Shown: piece after piece, positions 8,503 to 16,440 of the stretch
How the letters are laid out: every line of letters begins with the position of its first letter
How positions within the stretch are numbered: position 1 is the stretch's first letter
Assembly: GCF_026586625.1 (NCBI RefSeq)
Contig: NZ_JAODIW010000008.1
Location: 777,793 to 841,792 of the forward strand
Origin: Halobium salinum
GTDB taxonomy: Archaea; Halobacteriota; Halobacteria; Halobacteriales; Haloferacaceae
DNA length: 64,000 nucleotides
Direction of reading: 5' to 3'
Program-made: the position numbers and the translations under genes
Notes under the pieces: model-generated
Told to the model about the DNA's origin: nothing
Seen by the model: the letters and a program-made list of their open reading frames with translations, nothing else
Database searches by the model: none

Positions 8503-8652
8503 ATGCCTAGCTTCGACGCCGCCGTCAACCGGACGCTCGAGAAGCAGATTTGCATGCGCTGTAACGCCCGCAACCCGAAGAAGGCGACCAGCTGTCGGAA
8601 GTGCGGCTACAAGCACCTCCGACCGAAGTCGAAGGAACGCCGCGCGGCGTAA
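8503..8652 (+). CDS. rpl40e: Large ribosomal subunit protein L40e
   Basis: A 49-residue zinc-binding ribosomal protein. Four cysteines at 17, 20, 31 and 34 (CMRC and CRKC) form the zinc site, and a basic C-terminus ([11 protein letters not shown]) contacts rRNA. The protein is too short for many ORF finders but matches the archaeal/eukaryotic L40e family along its length. A TATA-like CGTTAAACG lies about 27 nt before the ATG. Stand-alone transcription unit. Confidence 0.95.
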   Translation: MPSFDAAVNRTLEKQICMRCNARNPKKATSCRKCGYKHLRPKSKERRAA

Positions 8653-8887
8653 GCTGGACAGTCGGCGCTCGACCGCGCGGTCGAGGCGCCTCCCTTCTCT
8701 CCGAACTCGACGCTCGACAGCGACTGCGCTCCGGACTCTCGCGGGCCGGCTCGGCCGGACTTCGGACCCCCAGCGTGACCACTCGCGTGCACTCGAGTAG
8801 GTACTCGACGGCCCGCTGTCTCGCTTCCTCGTTCACGCCTCGCTCGAACCCGCCCGCTCTCGTCTCTCACGCGTCACGCCTCTCGTC

Positions 8888-9520
8888 TCACTCATCCGGA
8901 TACTTCGGTTGGCGGCGCCCGGCGCGCTCCAGCGCACGCTCTATCACGTCGCGGACGGAGTCGCCGCCTTCCCCCTCCTCGCTGTGGAAGACGGCCCCGT
9001 GCCCGGCGTACATCGTCTCGACGGTGTCCGGGAGGCGGTCGAGCAGGTCTTCGAGGCTCTGGACGAGCCGTTCGCGGGACTGCCCCGGTCGGTCGGTCCG
9101 GCCGAAGCTCCCGTCGTCGAACGCCCCGTCGTTGTAGACGACCACGTCGCCGCTGAACAGCCGGCGCTCGCCGACGAACGAGACGTGGTCGGCGGCGTGG
9201 CCGGGGGTGTAGACGACCTCGTAGCTGTCGTCGCCGAGCTGGACCTCGTCGCCGTCCGCCAGCGCGCCGGTCCGTCGCGGATGCTCGGCGTAGCAGTAGA
9301 GTTCCGCGCCGAATGCGTCGAGGACGGCGTCGAGCTCGCCGACGTGGTCGGCGTGCTGGTGGGTGAGGTAGACGGCGTCGACCGTGTCGACGTGCTCCCT
9401 GACGGCGTCGACGACGCCGGGCATCTGGCCCACGTCGACCAGCGCCGGCCGGTCGCCCGGAACGAGGTAGGCGTTGCAGGTAAACCGGTCGGCGTCGGCA
9501 GTGACGTTGACGGGCTCCAT
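8888..9520 (-). CDS. Metallo-beta-lactamase fold hydrolase
   Basis: A 210-residue MBL-fold hydrolase. The metal motif THQHADHVG (HxHxDH), GHAADHVSF (third His), FSGDVVV (bridging Asp) and AGHGAVF (last His) are intact, so it should bind two zinc ions or one Fe/Zn pair. The size and the simple core suggest a glyoxalase II-like or general hydrolase. The substrate is unknown. The reading frame stays open upstream to 9694, but a TATA-like CTTATGCC centred about 26 nt before the ATG at 9520 fixes this start, giving MEPVNVTADADRF as the N-terminus. Confidence 0.85.
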   Translation of the reverse strand: MEPVNVTADADRFTCNAYLVPGDRPALVDVGQMPGVVDAVREHVDTVDAVYLTHQHADHVGELDAVLDAFGAELYCYAEHPRRTGALADGDEVQLGDDSYEVVYTPGHAADHVSFVGERRLFSGDVVVYNDGAFDDGSFGRTDRPGQSRERLVQSLEDLLDRLPDTVETMYAGHGAVFHSEEGEGGDSVRDVIERALERAGRRQPKYPDE

Positions 9521-9708
9521 ACCCCCTCGGACGGCGGCCGACGGCATAAGGGCGGGGTCTACGGCGAGGGCGGCCGTCGAATCGGGAGACGGATAAACCG
9601 ACCCGGGTCGAAGGCGACGCTGTCGGGCGTTTGTACCGCTCGTGAAGGTATATAGCTTACTCGGTTCGGCGCTGGATTTATCAGTCCGAACCATCTACGC
9701 GAATCTGT

Positions 9709-9885
9709 ATGGGCTTTGGGAGCTACGACGAGTCCGAGCAGGACAGTCAGGACTACGACACGGACTTCGAGGACAACGAGGGGGTATCGACCGAGGAGAA
9801 CAAACACGAAGGCTCCGTGGAGTTCGAAATCGGCGCGTCCAACGACGAACTGCTCGACCGGCTCGAAGACATCAAGGGTAACTGA
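9709..9885 (+). CDS. DUF5786 family small acidic protein
   Basis: A 58-residue, strongly acidic protein starting MGFGSYDESEQDSQDYD. It ends in an amphipathic helix (NDELLDRLEDIKG). The sequence matches the haloarchaeal DUF5786 family as I remember it. Function unknown. A TATA-like TTTATC lies about 30 nt upstream. Its stop is 13 nt before the DUF99 gene, so both are likely on one transcript. Confidence 0.8.
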   Translation: MGFGSYDESEQDSQDYDTDFEDNEGVSTEENKHEGSVEFEIGASNDELLDRLEDIKGN

Positions 9886-9898
9886 GGTCACAGCCCCA

Positions 9899-10474
9899 GT
9901 GAAAGCCGGGAGCCGAGCGCTCGGCGTGGCTTGGTCGGACGGCGACGACCGGAGCGTGCTCTGTGGCGCCGTCGTCCGCGCCGACCGCGTCGTCGACGGC
10001 GTCGCGCTCGGCTCCTGTTCCGTCGGCGGCGACGACGCGACCGCTGCCGTCGCCGCCGTCTTCTCCGAACTCGGCCGCGAAGACGTCCAGTACCTACTCC
10101 TCTCCGGCGTCGCCCCCGCCTGGTTCAACCTCGTCGACCTCGACGCCCTCCACGAGGCCGTCGACAGGCCCGTCCTCTCGGTCTCCTTCGAGGCGAGCCC
10201 CGGGCTCGATCCCGCGCTCCGCGAGCAGTTCGACGGCGACGCCCTCGCCGCCCGGCTCGCGACGTACGAGCGGCTCCCCGACCGCCGCCCCGTCGCGGTG
10301 AACGACGAGACCGTGTACGTCCGCGCTGTCGGCGTCGACGCCGACGAGGCCGGCGAAGTCGTCCGCGGGTTCACCCCCGAAGGGGGCCGGCCGGAGCCAG
10401 TTCGGGTCGCACGACTGGCGGCGCGGGCGGGACGGGCGTGGAGCGAACGGGAAGGGTTCGCCCGCGAGGGGTGA
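9899..10474 (+). CDS. DUF99 (Endo_dU) family protein
   Basis: A 191-residue protein of the DUF99/UPF0215 family, which is distantly related to endonuclease V and proposed to act on deoxyuridine-containing DNA. Family features are GVAWSDG near the N-terminus, the YLLLSGVAPAWFNLVDL segment in the middle and the PVLSVSFEASPGL region. The start is a GTG at 9899, the first in-frame start after the DUF5786 stop. A role in DNA repair is inferred from the family, not proven. The uracil-DNA glycosylase gene lies 0.8 kb downstream, a loose thematic link only. Confidence 0.8.
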   Translation: MKAGSRALGVAWSDGDDRSVLCGAVVRADRVVDGVALGSCSVGGDDATAAVAAVFSELGREDVQYLLLSGVAPAWFNLVDLDALHEAVDRPVLSVSFEASPGLDPALREQFDGDALAARLATYERLPDRRPVAVNDETVYVRAVGVDADEAGEVVRGFTPEGGRPEPVRVARLAARAGRAWSEREGFAREG

Positions 10475-10484
10475 GAAGTAGCGG

Positions 10485-11063
10485 TCAGACCGGCGTCGCC
10501 GAGTCGTTGCGCGCCGCCTCGTCGAAGTCGACGGTGACCGGGTCGGTCCGCACGGGTGTCCCGTCCCGCGTACAGACGACATCCGTCTCCGGGTCTAATT
10601 CGGCGTCGCCGTCGCGGTCCTCGTACATCGTCACCTGAATCGTGTGGTCGCCGTAGAGCGGTCTGTCCAGTTCTATCGCGTTTCCGTCCACCACGGCCAC
10701 ATCGTCGTGGTGCCAGTGGGCAACGCCGAGCACCGCGTCGCCCTCGGTGACGACGAAGAGGAGGCTCCGGTTCGCGGGGTAGTGGCCACCGACGTTGACG
10801 ACGTCACGGTCCCACATCAACTGGAAGACCGGGGTGTACGACGCGCCGTAGATGGCAAGAGAGGCGTCTCCGCAGTCGACCTGCTGCGGGTCGGTGACGG
10901 CGCGCATTCGTGGTTGGGGCGTCGGCGTCGGCGACGTGGTCGAGGTCGCGGTCGCTGTGGCCGAACTCGTCCCGTCCTCGCCGTCGGTAGTCGACGACGG
11001 GGGGCCGACACAACCGGTGAGGACGACGAGCAGGCAGACGAGGAGGGCGTCGAGGCGGAGCAT
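10485..11063 (-). CDS. Secreted lipoprotein with a Ca-binding-like loop
   Basis: A 192-residue predicted lipoprotein. It has a short hydrophobic signal ending in the lipobox LTGC (Cys about 17) and then a Ser/Thr/Pro-rich linker (residues 25-50) likely to be glycosylated or to act as a spacer. The rest is a beta-rich domain with YEDRDGDAELDPETD, a DxDxDxE-type calcium-like loop. It resembles the haloarchaeal DUF7282-type surface domains, but this assignment is tentative. It is convergent with the DUF99 gene, with only 10 bp between. TATA-like ACTTATCGG about 25 nt before the ATG. Confidence 0.65.
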   Translation of the reverse strand: MLRLDALLVCLLVVLTGCVGPPSSTTDGEDGTSSATATATSTTSPTPTPQPRMRAVTDPQQVDCGDASLAIYGASYTPVFQLMWDRDVVNVGGHYPANRSLLFVVTEGDAVLGVAHWHHDDVAVVDGNAIELDRPLYGDHTIQVTMYEDRDGDAELDPETDVVCTRDGTPVRTDPVTVDFDEAARNDSATPV

Positions 11064-11302
11064 CGGTTTCCGTCTCCTGTCGGCCGATAAGTACTTTCTG
11101 CATCGGCGGACCTTCTGTCGAGTCGAGAGAACGGACGTTCGAGCCGACGGCGACAGGCCGACCAGCCGAACGGGTTCTGACTACGGTTCGACCGACGGAA
11201 GCCACCTGAACGGACCTGCTCACGTCGGAGCCGCCGAATCAGGGAAGAGCGACACGACCCCATAGCGAGGAGACTTAAGCCGCTCCCGTCCCCCACTCCG
11301 CC

Positions 11303-11917
11303 ATGGATACGGACCTCGAACACATGGACGGACTCTGCGTCGAGGGGTGCGAGCGCTGTCCCGCCCTCGTCGAGTCCCGGTCGCGCATCGTCAACGGTGC
11401 CGGCCCCGAGGACGCCGACCTCCTCTTCGTCGGCGAGGGACCGGGCGCGAACGAGGACGAACAGGGCGAACCGTTCGTCGGGCGCTCGGGGAGCGTCCTC
11501 GACTCGGCCCTGCGCGACGTGGGCCTCGACCGTTCGGACGTGCGCATCACCAACTGCGTGCGCTGTCGACCCCCCGAGAACCGCGACCCCTCGACGGAGG
11601 AGCTGTCGAACTGCCGTGGCTACCTCGAAGCCGAAATCGACCGGGTCGACCCGGAACTCGTCGTGACCCTCGGGAAGGTCCCCAGCGAGCACCTGCTCGA
11701 CCGGAGCGTCGCGGTGACCAAGGAGGCCGGCGACCTGCAGGACGCCCGCATCGGCGGCGTCTCACGGCGGGTGCTCGTCTGTGTCCATCCGGCGGCGACG
11801 CTGTACGACCGGAGCCAGGAGGAGACGTTCGAGACGACTATCGCCCGCGCCGCGGAGGTCGCGGGCGTCGGCGACGCGGAGGGCGGGAGCGGCCAGTCGC
11901 GACTGGGCGACTACTGA
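11303..11917 (+). CDS. udg: Type-4 uracil-DNA glycosylase
   Basis: Base-excision repair enzyme that removes uracil from DNA. The 204-residue protein carries the family-4 motif GEGPGANEDEQGEPFVG and, near the C-terminus, CVHPAATLY (the HPS-type motif). Cysteines in EGCERCP, TNCVRC and ELSNC supply the ligands of the [4Fe-4S] cluster. A TATA-like GACTTAAGCC lies about 28 nt before the ATG, so the mRNA is likely leaderless. Convergent with the phosphonate transporter operon. Confidence 0.93.
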   Translation: MDTDLEHMDGLCVEGCERCPALVESRSRIVNGAGPEDADLLFVGEGPGANEDEQGEPFVGRSGSVLDSALRDVGLDRSDVRITNCVRCRPPENRDPSTEELSNCRGYLEAEIDRVDPELVVTLGKVPSEHLLDRSVAVTKEAGDLQDARIGGVSRRVLVCVHPAATLYDRSQEETFETTIARAAEVAGVGDAEGGSGQSRLGDY

Positions 11918-11983
11918 GCGGTACCGAAGAGGAGCGGGAGACGGCAGGAGAGACCGCAGACGGGTCGGCGAAACGTCGGTCAG

Positions 11984-13045
11984 CTACTGCTTCTTCGACG
12001 ACTGGCCGAACCACTTGCCGCCGTCGCCGAGGCCCATGATGACGTCGACGATGCTCCGGCTTTCGTGCTCGCCGGGGCGCAGTCGGGCACGGAGGCGCGA
12101 CGACGCGAGTTCGACGGTGAGCACGATGGCGATGATCATGAGGATGCCCGCGGCGGCCTGGCTGAAGTTCAACAGACCGATGCGGCCCTTGACGTACTGG
12201 CCGATGCCGCCGGCGCCGACGACGCCGAGCGAGACGGCGATGCGGACGTTGATTTCGAGAATGTACAGCGTCCACGCGACGAACGAGGTGGACACCTGAC
12301 TGAGCATCCCGAAGACGACCGTCTGGGAGGAGGAGGCGCCCGTCGAGGAGATGGCCTCGATGGGGCCGTCCTCGACCTCCTCAAGTTCGTCGGTGAACAG
12401 CCGACCGAGGTTCCCGACGGTGTCGGTGCCGACTGCCAGCATCGCGCCGACGGGGGTGATACCGACCAGCGGCACGTAGATGAGCACCCAGACGAGCGCC
12501 GGGATGGCGCGGATGGTCGACATCGTCCCGCGGAAGATGAAGTTGAAGGGGAACGGCGTGACGCGCTCGGAGCCGAGCACGCCGAAGAGGAGGGCGAGCG
12601 GAAAGCCGAGCACGGTGCCGGTGAAGCCGATGAGTATCGTCGCGACGGCGCCGCCGACGATGGTGAGTCCCTCGTCGCGCCGGAGGACGCTGTCGACGAG
12701 CGCAGAGGGGTTGAGCAGGCTCTGTACCAGCGCGTTCCAGCCGTGCAGCCCCTGGTCGGTGGCGTACAGCGTGAAGAAGTGGAAGTCCGGCGTGAGGAAG
12801 GCGACGAGCGAGGAGAGGAACGTCGGAAGCTGTCGCCAGATGCTCGCGAGCGTGAAGCCGAGGTACGTCGCGGACGCCATCGCGAAGAGGGCGACGGCGA
12901 GCACGCCGACGACCGTCAGGGCGCGCTTGATGGACTGTGCGCGCTCGATGCGGTCGAGCGCCGACTCGATTCGAGGGCCACCTCGAGCCGTCCCGCCGTC
13001 CGTGCGGGTCGCGGCGGGGTCGTCCTCGGTCCGGTCGCGGCTCAC
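11984..13045 (-). CDS. phnE: Phosphonate-type ABC transporter permease
   Basis: Inner-membrane permease of a PhnCDE-type importer, 353 residues. About six hydrophobic segments follow a polar, acidic N-terminal 40 residues that are longer than in bacterial PhnE. The cytoplasmic coupling loop is visible as ELEEVEDGPIEAISSTGASS. The GTG start at 13045 overlaps the phnC stop in a GTGA arrangement, which indicates translational coupling. The open frame upstream of it is a shadow of phnC. Transported substrate could be phosphonate, phosphite or phosphate. No C-P lyase genes are near. Confidence 0.88.
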   Translation of the reverse strand: MSRDRTEDDPAATRTDGGTARGGPRIESALDRIERAQSIKRALTVVGVLAVALFAMASATYLGFTLASIWRQLPTFLSSLVAFLTPDFHFFTLYATDQGLHGWNALVQSLLNPSALVDSVLRRDEGLTIVGGAVATILIGFTGTVLGFPLALLFGVLGSERVTPFPFNFIFRGTMSTIRAIPALVWVLIYVPLVGITPVGAMLAVGTDTVGNLGRLFTDELEEVEDGPIEAISSTGASSSQTVVFGMLSQVSTSFVAWTLYILEINVRIAVSLGVVGAGGIGQYVKGRIGLLNFSQAAAGILMIIAIVLTVELASSRLRARLRPGEHESRSIVDVIMGLGDGGKWFGQSSKKQ

Positions 13046-13788
13046 GCGACCACCTCGTGGGCCGGTCCCTCGCCGTCCTCGTAGTATATCTCGTCGACGA
13101 CGTCCATCGTGAGGTCGTCGCGACCGCCGTCGAAGACGACCGCGCCGTCGCGTAGCCCGATGTAGCGCTCGCCGAACTCGCGGGCGAGGTTCACCTGGTG
13201 CAGGCTCGCGATGGTCGTCAGTTCGCGCTCGGCGGCGGCGCTCTTCATGTACCCCATGACCTCCTCGGCGGCCTTCGGGTCGAGGCTGGCGACCGGTTCG
13301 TCGGCGAGCAGGAGCGACGGCTCCTGGACGAGCGCGCGGGCGATGCCGACGCGCTGTTGCTGGCCGCCGGACATCGACCCCGCCCGCTGGCGAGCCTCGT
13401 CGAGCAGACCGACCGTGTCGAGCGCCTCGAGCGCGCGGACCTTGTCCTCGCGGCCGTAGCGGGTGAGGACGCTGTCGAGGAAGTCGGCCCGCGAGAGCGC
13501 GCCGGTGAGCGCGTTGCGGTAGGCGCTCATCGTCTCGACGAGGTAGTGCATCTGGAACACCATCCCGATGTCGCTGCGCTTGCCCGTGACCTCGTCGTCG
13601 CCGATGTACACCCCACCCTCCGTGGGTGTCGTCAGGCCGTTGAGTAGCCGGAGCAGGGTCGACTTCCCGGCGCCGGAGGGGCCGAGCAGGACGACGAACT
13701 CCCCTTCGTCGAGTTCGAAAGAGACGTCGTCGAGGGCGACGGTGTCGCCGTAGCGTTTGGTGAGATTCTCCACCGTAATCGCTGGCAT
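13042..13788 (-). CDS. phnC: Phosphonate-type ABC transporter ATPase
   Basis: ATP-binding subunit, 248 residues, energising the PhnDE importer. Walker A is GPSGAGKST (about residue 34), the Q-loop is in VFQMHYLV, the signature is SGGQQQRVGIARAL and Walker B is LLLADEP, followed by the H-loop His in LHQVNLA. All catalytic residues are present. The gene sits between phnD (149 bp upstream, with a strong stem-loop in the gap) and phnE (4-bp overlap). Confidence 0.92.
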   Translation of the reverse strand: MPAITVENLTKRYGDTVALDDVSFELDEGEFVVLLGPSGAGKSTLLRLLNGLTTPTEGGVYIGDDEVTGKRSDIGMVFQMHYLVETMSAYRNALTGALSRADFLDSVLTRYGREDKVRALEALDTVGLLDEARQRAGSMSGGQQQRVGIARALVQEPSLLLADEPVASLDPKAAEEVMGYMKSAAAERELTTIASLHQVNLAREFGERYIGLRDGAVVFDGGRDDLTMDVVDEIYYEDGEGPAHEVVA

Positions 13789-13835
13789 CGTGTGTTCTGT
13801 GGAAAGAAGTGGCTTGACAGTTACGGAACGATACG

Positions 13836-13906
13836 GAACGCCCGAGGCGTTCTATAGCAGCGTCTGCGCCTATTCCGCACACGCGACCGCACGCCTCGTG
13901 CGGTCG
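13836..13906 (-). promoter_or_regulatory. Two stem-loops in the phnD-phnC gap
   Basis: The 149-bp gap between phnD and phnC holds a perfect 10-bp inverted repeat (13884-13893 with 13897-13906, three-base loop), extendable by further pairs, and a second perfect 7-bp one (13836-13842 with 13846-13852). In the phnDCE mRNA they would fold just after the phnD stop. They could protect the phnD part from decay, since binding proteins are needed in excess, or act as a partial terminator. A CTATAG just downstream could be an internal promoter for phnC. Confidence 0.55.
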
Positions 13907-13937
13907 TCTGTGTCGTGACTGGCAAACGCGACGATAG

Positions 13938-14891
13938 TCAGCCCTGATTCAGCAAGTCCGTGCTGAGACCGAGTTCGTTGGCGACGTCGATGACCGGCTG
14001 GTAGGTCTCGAGGTCGGCCGGGCGCACGTCGTCGAACCAGAGGTCGTCCTCCGTCCCGCTCTCGCCCGTCTCGTCGTTGGACTTGCCGTTGGCGCCGAGG
14101 TACGCCTTCTCCGGGGCGCCCTTCAGCGCGTTGACGACGTTCTGTTTCTCCTCGTCGGAGAGTTCGGGGCTGACAACCATCGGGGCACGCGGGATGCCCT
14201 CGGTCTTCTCGACGTAGCGGAACCCGTCCTTCAGGCCGTCGTCGCCCTGCGTGATGAAGTTCCCGACGCCGGCGGCGTCGACCTGGCCGCTCTCGAGCGC
14301 GGAGAACGCCTCCGCGTGACCCGACCAGGTGCCGGTGAAGTCGGCACCGCTGTCGCTGGTGGGTGCCTCGCCGATGTTCAAACCGGCCTGCTTCAGCATG
14401 TACAGCGGGTACAGCGAGCCGGACGCGCTCGCCATGTCCGCGAAGCCGACCTTCTTCCCTTCCAAGTCGGCCAGTTCCTCGATGTCGCTGTCCTCCTGCG
14501 TGACGATGACGCTCTCGTAGGTCCACGAGCCGTACGCGTGGCGCTGGAGGGCGATTTCCGCCTTGTCGTCCTTGACGCCGAGAGCGGCCGCGAACGGACC
14601 GGTCTCCGCGATGTCGGCCGTCCCGCTGCCGAGACCCTGCAGCACCGCGGTGTAGTCGGCCGCGTACTGGAGTTCGACGCTGGCGTCCTCGATCTGCTCG
14701 TCGAGGTACTCGCCGTAGGGCCTGTACTGCTGCATCATGTAGTCCTGGGGCTCCGAGGGACTCATCATGAAGTTGACCGTACCGTCGCCGTACGGCTGAC
14801 TGCCGAACGAACCGATGCAGCCACTCAGACCCGTGATACCGAGCGTCCCCGCGACGCCCGCCGCCTTGATGAAGTTTCTCCGGTTTGCCAT
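13938..14891 (-). CDS. phnD: Phosphonate-type substrate-binding lipoprotein
   Basis: Solute-binding protein of the importer, 317 residues. The N-terminus carries a twin-arginine signal (NRRNFIKAAG) and a lipobox LSGC (Cys about 26), so it is exported folded and lipid-anchored. The mature part has the PhnD pattern: GSGTADIAETGPFAAALG, a domain-hinge region with VIVTQEDSDI and GKKVGFADMASASG. First gene of the phnDCE operon. TATA-like GGCTTAACA lies about 35 nt before the ATG, leaving a leader of roughly nine bases. Confidence 0.92.
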   Translation of the reverse strand: MANRRNFIKAAGVAGTLGITGLSGCIGSFGSQPYGDGTVNFMMSPSEPQDYMMQQYRPYGEYLDEQIEDASVELQYAADYTAVLQGLGSGTADIAETGPFAAALGVKDDKAEIALQRHAYGSWTYESVIVTQEDSDIEELADLEGKKVGFADMASASGSLYPLYMLKQAGLNIGEAPTSDSGADFTGTWSGHAEAFSALESGQVDAAGVGNFITQGDDGLKDGFRYVEKTEGIPRAPMVVSPELSDEEKQNVVNALKGAPEKAYLGANGKSNDETGESGTEDDLWFDDVRPADLETYQPVIDVANELGLSTDLLNQG

Positions 14892-15203
14892 GCCGTCGAC
14901 ATATCTGGGAAACTGAGTCTGTTAAGCCTTCCTATTCGGCCTACATAGCCGTCTGGAGGCGACAATCGACAGATGGCACCACGGCACACGGCTTACACGA
15001 GCGCCTCTCCGGAGGCTACACACCCGACGAGCCGACAGGTCCCCCGTCGCTCCCGATAGGGCCCGGATTCCGCGGACGGCACCGACCTGCGGCGGGTCGC
15101 TCCGCGAACGGGGCCGGACGGGCCGGAACGCACACTCGTCGTCCTCGCCCGGACGCCTGCCCGAACGGAAACTGACTTGCGCGGGCGCCCGCTACCGACC
15201 TCC
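14892..15203. other. Divergent intergenic region phnD/hisH
   Basis: 312 bp between the divergent phnD and hisH genes. It holds the phnD promoter-like element near 14925 and weak AT-poor sequence before hisH. No further ORF, tRNA or clear repeat was seen. A shared regulator site is possible but nothing palindromic stands out. Confidence 0.5.
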
Positions 15204-15869
15204 ATGAGCACGAGTGCACCCCGGCCGACCGACGAGACGCTCGCCGAAGTCGTCGTCGTCGACTACGGACTCGGGAACCTCCGCAGTGCGACCCGGGGAC
15301 TTGAGCGCGCCGGCGCCGCCGTGACGGTGACCGACGACCCGGCCGCCCTCGACGACGCGACCGGAGTCGTCCTGCCGGGTGTCGGCGCCTTCGGCGACGG
15401 AATGGAGAACGCCGGCCCGTTCCGCGACCGCCTCGTCGCGGCCGCCGAGGACGGCGTCCCCGTGTTCGGCATCTGTCTCGGGATGCAGATGCTGCTCACC
15501 TCGAGCGAGGAGGCCGACCACGCCGGGCAGGGCGAAGTACGCGGACTCGACCTCGTCCCCGGACGAAACGTCCGCTTCCGCGGCGGACAGAAGGTCCCCC
15601 ACATGGGGTGGAACGAACTGTCGGTCGAACGCGACCACCCGCTCGTCGAGGGAGTGGACGGGGAGTACGCCTACTTCGTCCACTCCTACTACGCCGAACC
15701 CGAGGACGAAGCCGCCGTCCTCGCGACGACCGACTACGGGGTCGACTTCCCCTCGGTCGTCGCCAACGACGCGGGCAACGTGATGGGGACGCAGTTCCAC
15801 CCGGAGAAGAGCGGCGAGACGGGCCTGCGCATCCTCCGAAACTTCGTCGAATACTGCGCGGAGCGGTAG
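15204..15869 (+). CDS. hisH: Imidazole glycerol phosphate synthase glutaminase subunit
   Basis: Class I glutaminase that supplies ammonia to HisF in histidine biosynthesis. The 221-residue protein has the VVVDYGLGNLRS start, the oxyanion loop LPGVGAFGDGM, the nucleophile Cys in FGICLGMQML and the His-x-Glu pair in GTQFHPEKSG. The N-terminal 15 residues before VVVDYG are a short halophilic extension. The ATG at 15204 is the first start in the frame. hisE lies 8 kb away and hisF is not in the window. Confidence 0.94.
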   Translation: MSTSAPRPTDETLAEVVVVDYGLGNLRSATRGLERAGAAVTVTDDPAALDDATGVVLPGVGAFGDGMENAGPFRDRLVAAAEDGVPVFGICLGMQMLLTSSEEADHAGQGEVRGLDLVPGRNVRFRGGQKVPHMGWNELSVERDHPLVEGVDGEYAYFVHSYYAEPEDEAAVLATTDYGVDFPSVVANDAGNVMGTQFHPEKSGETGLRILRNFVEYCAER

Positions 15870-16001
15870 GCGCGGCTCGTCGGGTCGTTGTCCCGTCGGT
15901 CGAAGCTGTCGTCGGTTCGTCGGGGAGAATCGCCGTCTCGTCGGTCGGTGGAATCGAGCAGGGGAGGGTCGAACGGGAGAGGCGGCCGCGGGGCGGCCTC
16001 G

Positions 16002-16313
16002 CTACTCGTTCTCGCCGCCCTTCACGTACATCCGGCCGAGGACGGCGAGGACGACGCCGGCGACGACTCCCCCGGCGAACGCCTTCGCGAGGTCCTCGCG
16101 GCGGCGACGTTTGTACTGCTTGCCAAAGTACTCGTGGGTCACGTCGAGGACGGCGTCGCCGAGTTGGTCGCGCCACTCCTCGCTCATCCGGTCGGCGTCG
16201 ATGCCGGCCTTCTGTGCGCGTTCCTTCACGCGGCCCTTGTCGATGCCAGCCTTCTGGGCGCGCTCCTTCACTCGGTCGGCGTACGTGTCGATACTTCGCT
16301 CTGTCGAGGACAT
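16002..16313 (-). CDS. Small membrane protein with a KERAQKAGID repeat
   Basis: A 103-residue protein. The first half is charged and helical, and contains the ten-residue unit KERAQKAGID twice in tandem (about residues 16-25 and 30-39). A basic KQYKRRRRED stretch precedes a single hydrophobic segment (about 74-95) with a short C-terminal tail, so the N-terminus is probably cytoplasmic by the positive-inside rule. No family recognised. TATA-like ACTTATC about 27 nt upstream supports the start. Confidence 0.7.
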   Translation of the reverse strand: MSSTERSIDTYADRVKERAQKAGIDKGRVKERAQKAGIDADRMSEEWRDQLGDAVLDVTHEYFGKQYKRRRREDLAKAFAGGVVAGVVLAVLGRMYVKGGENE

Positions 16314-16440
16314 GCTCTAGAGAAGCACGAACGGAAAGATAAGTATTGTGCCACGCGGTACCGAACCACACGGTTAGGGGCGCGGTAGGCAGGACCTACC
16401 GGCCTTAGTGACGGACGAACGGCGGCGGAGGAGCCCGGCC

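Noticed and set aside
8525-8836. Minus-strand ORF over rpl40e
   Set aside because: It overlaps the L40e gene completely at its end and its C-terminal half reads as basic low-complexity sequence.
8653-8887. Gene between L40e and the MBL protein
   Set aside because: Open frames are short, Arg/Ser-rich and without promoter spacing.
11984-14891. Complete phosphonate C-P lyase system
   Set aside because: Only phnD, phnC and phnE are present. No phnG-M or phosphonatase gene was seen nearby.
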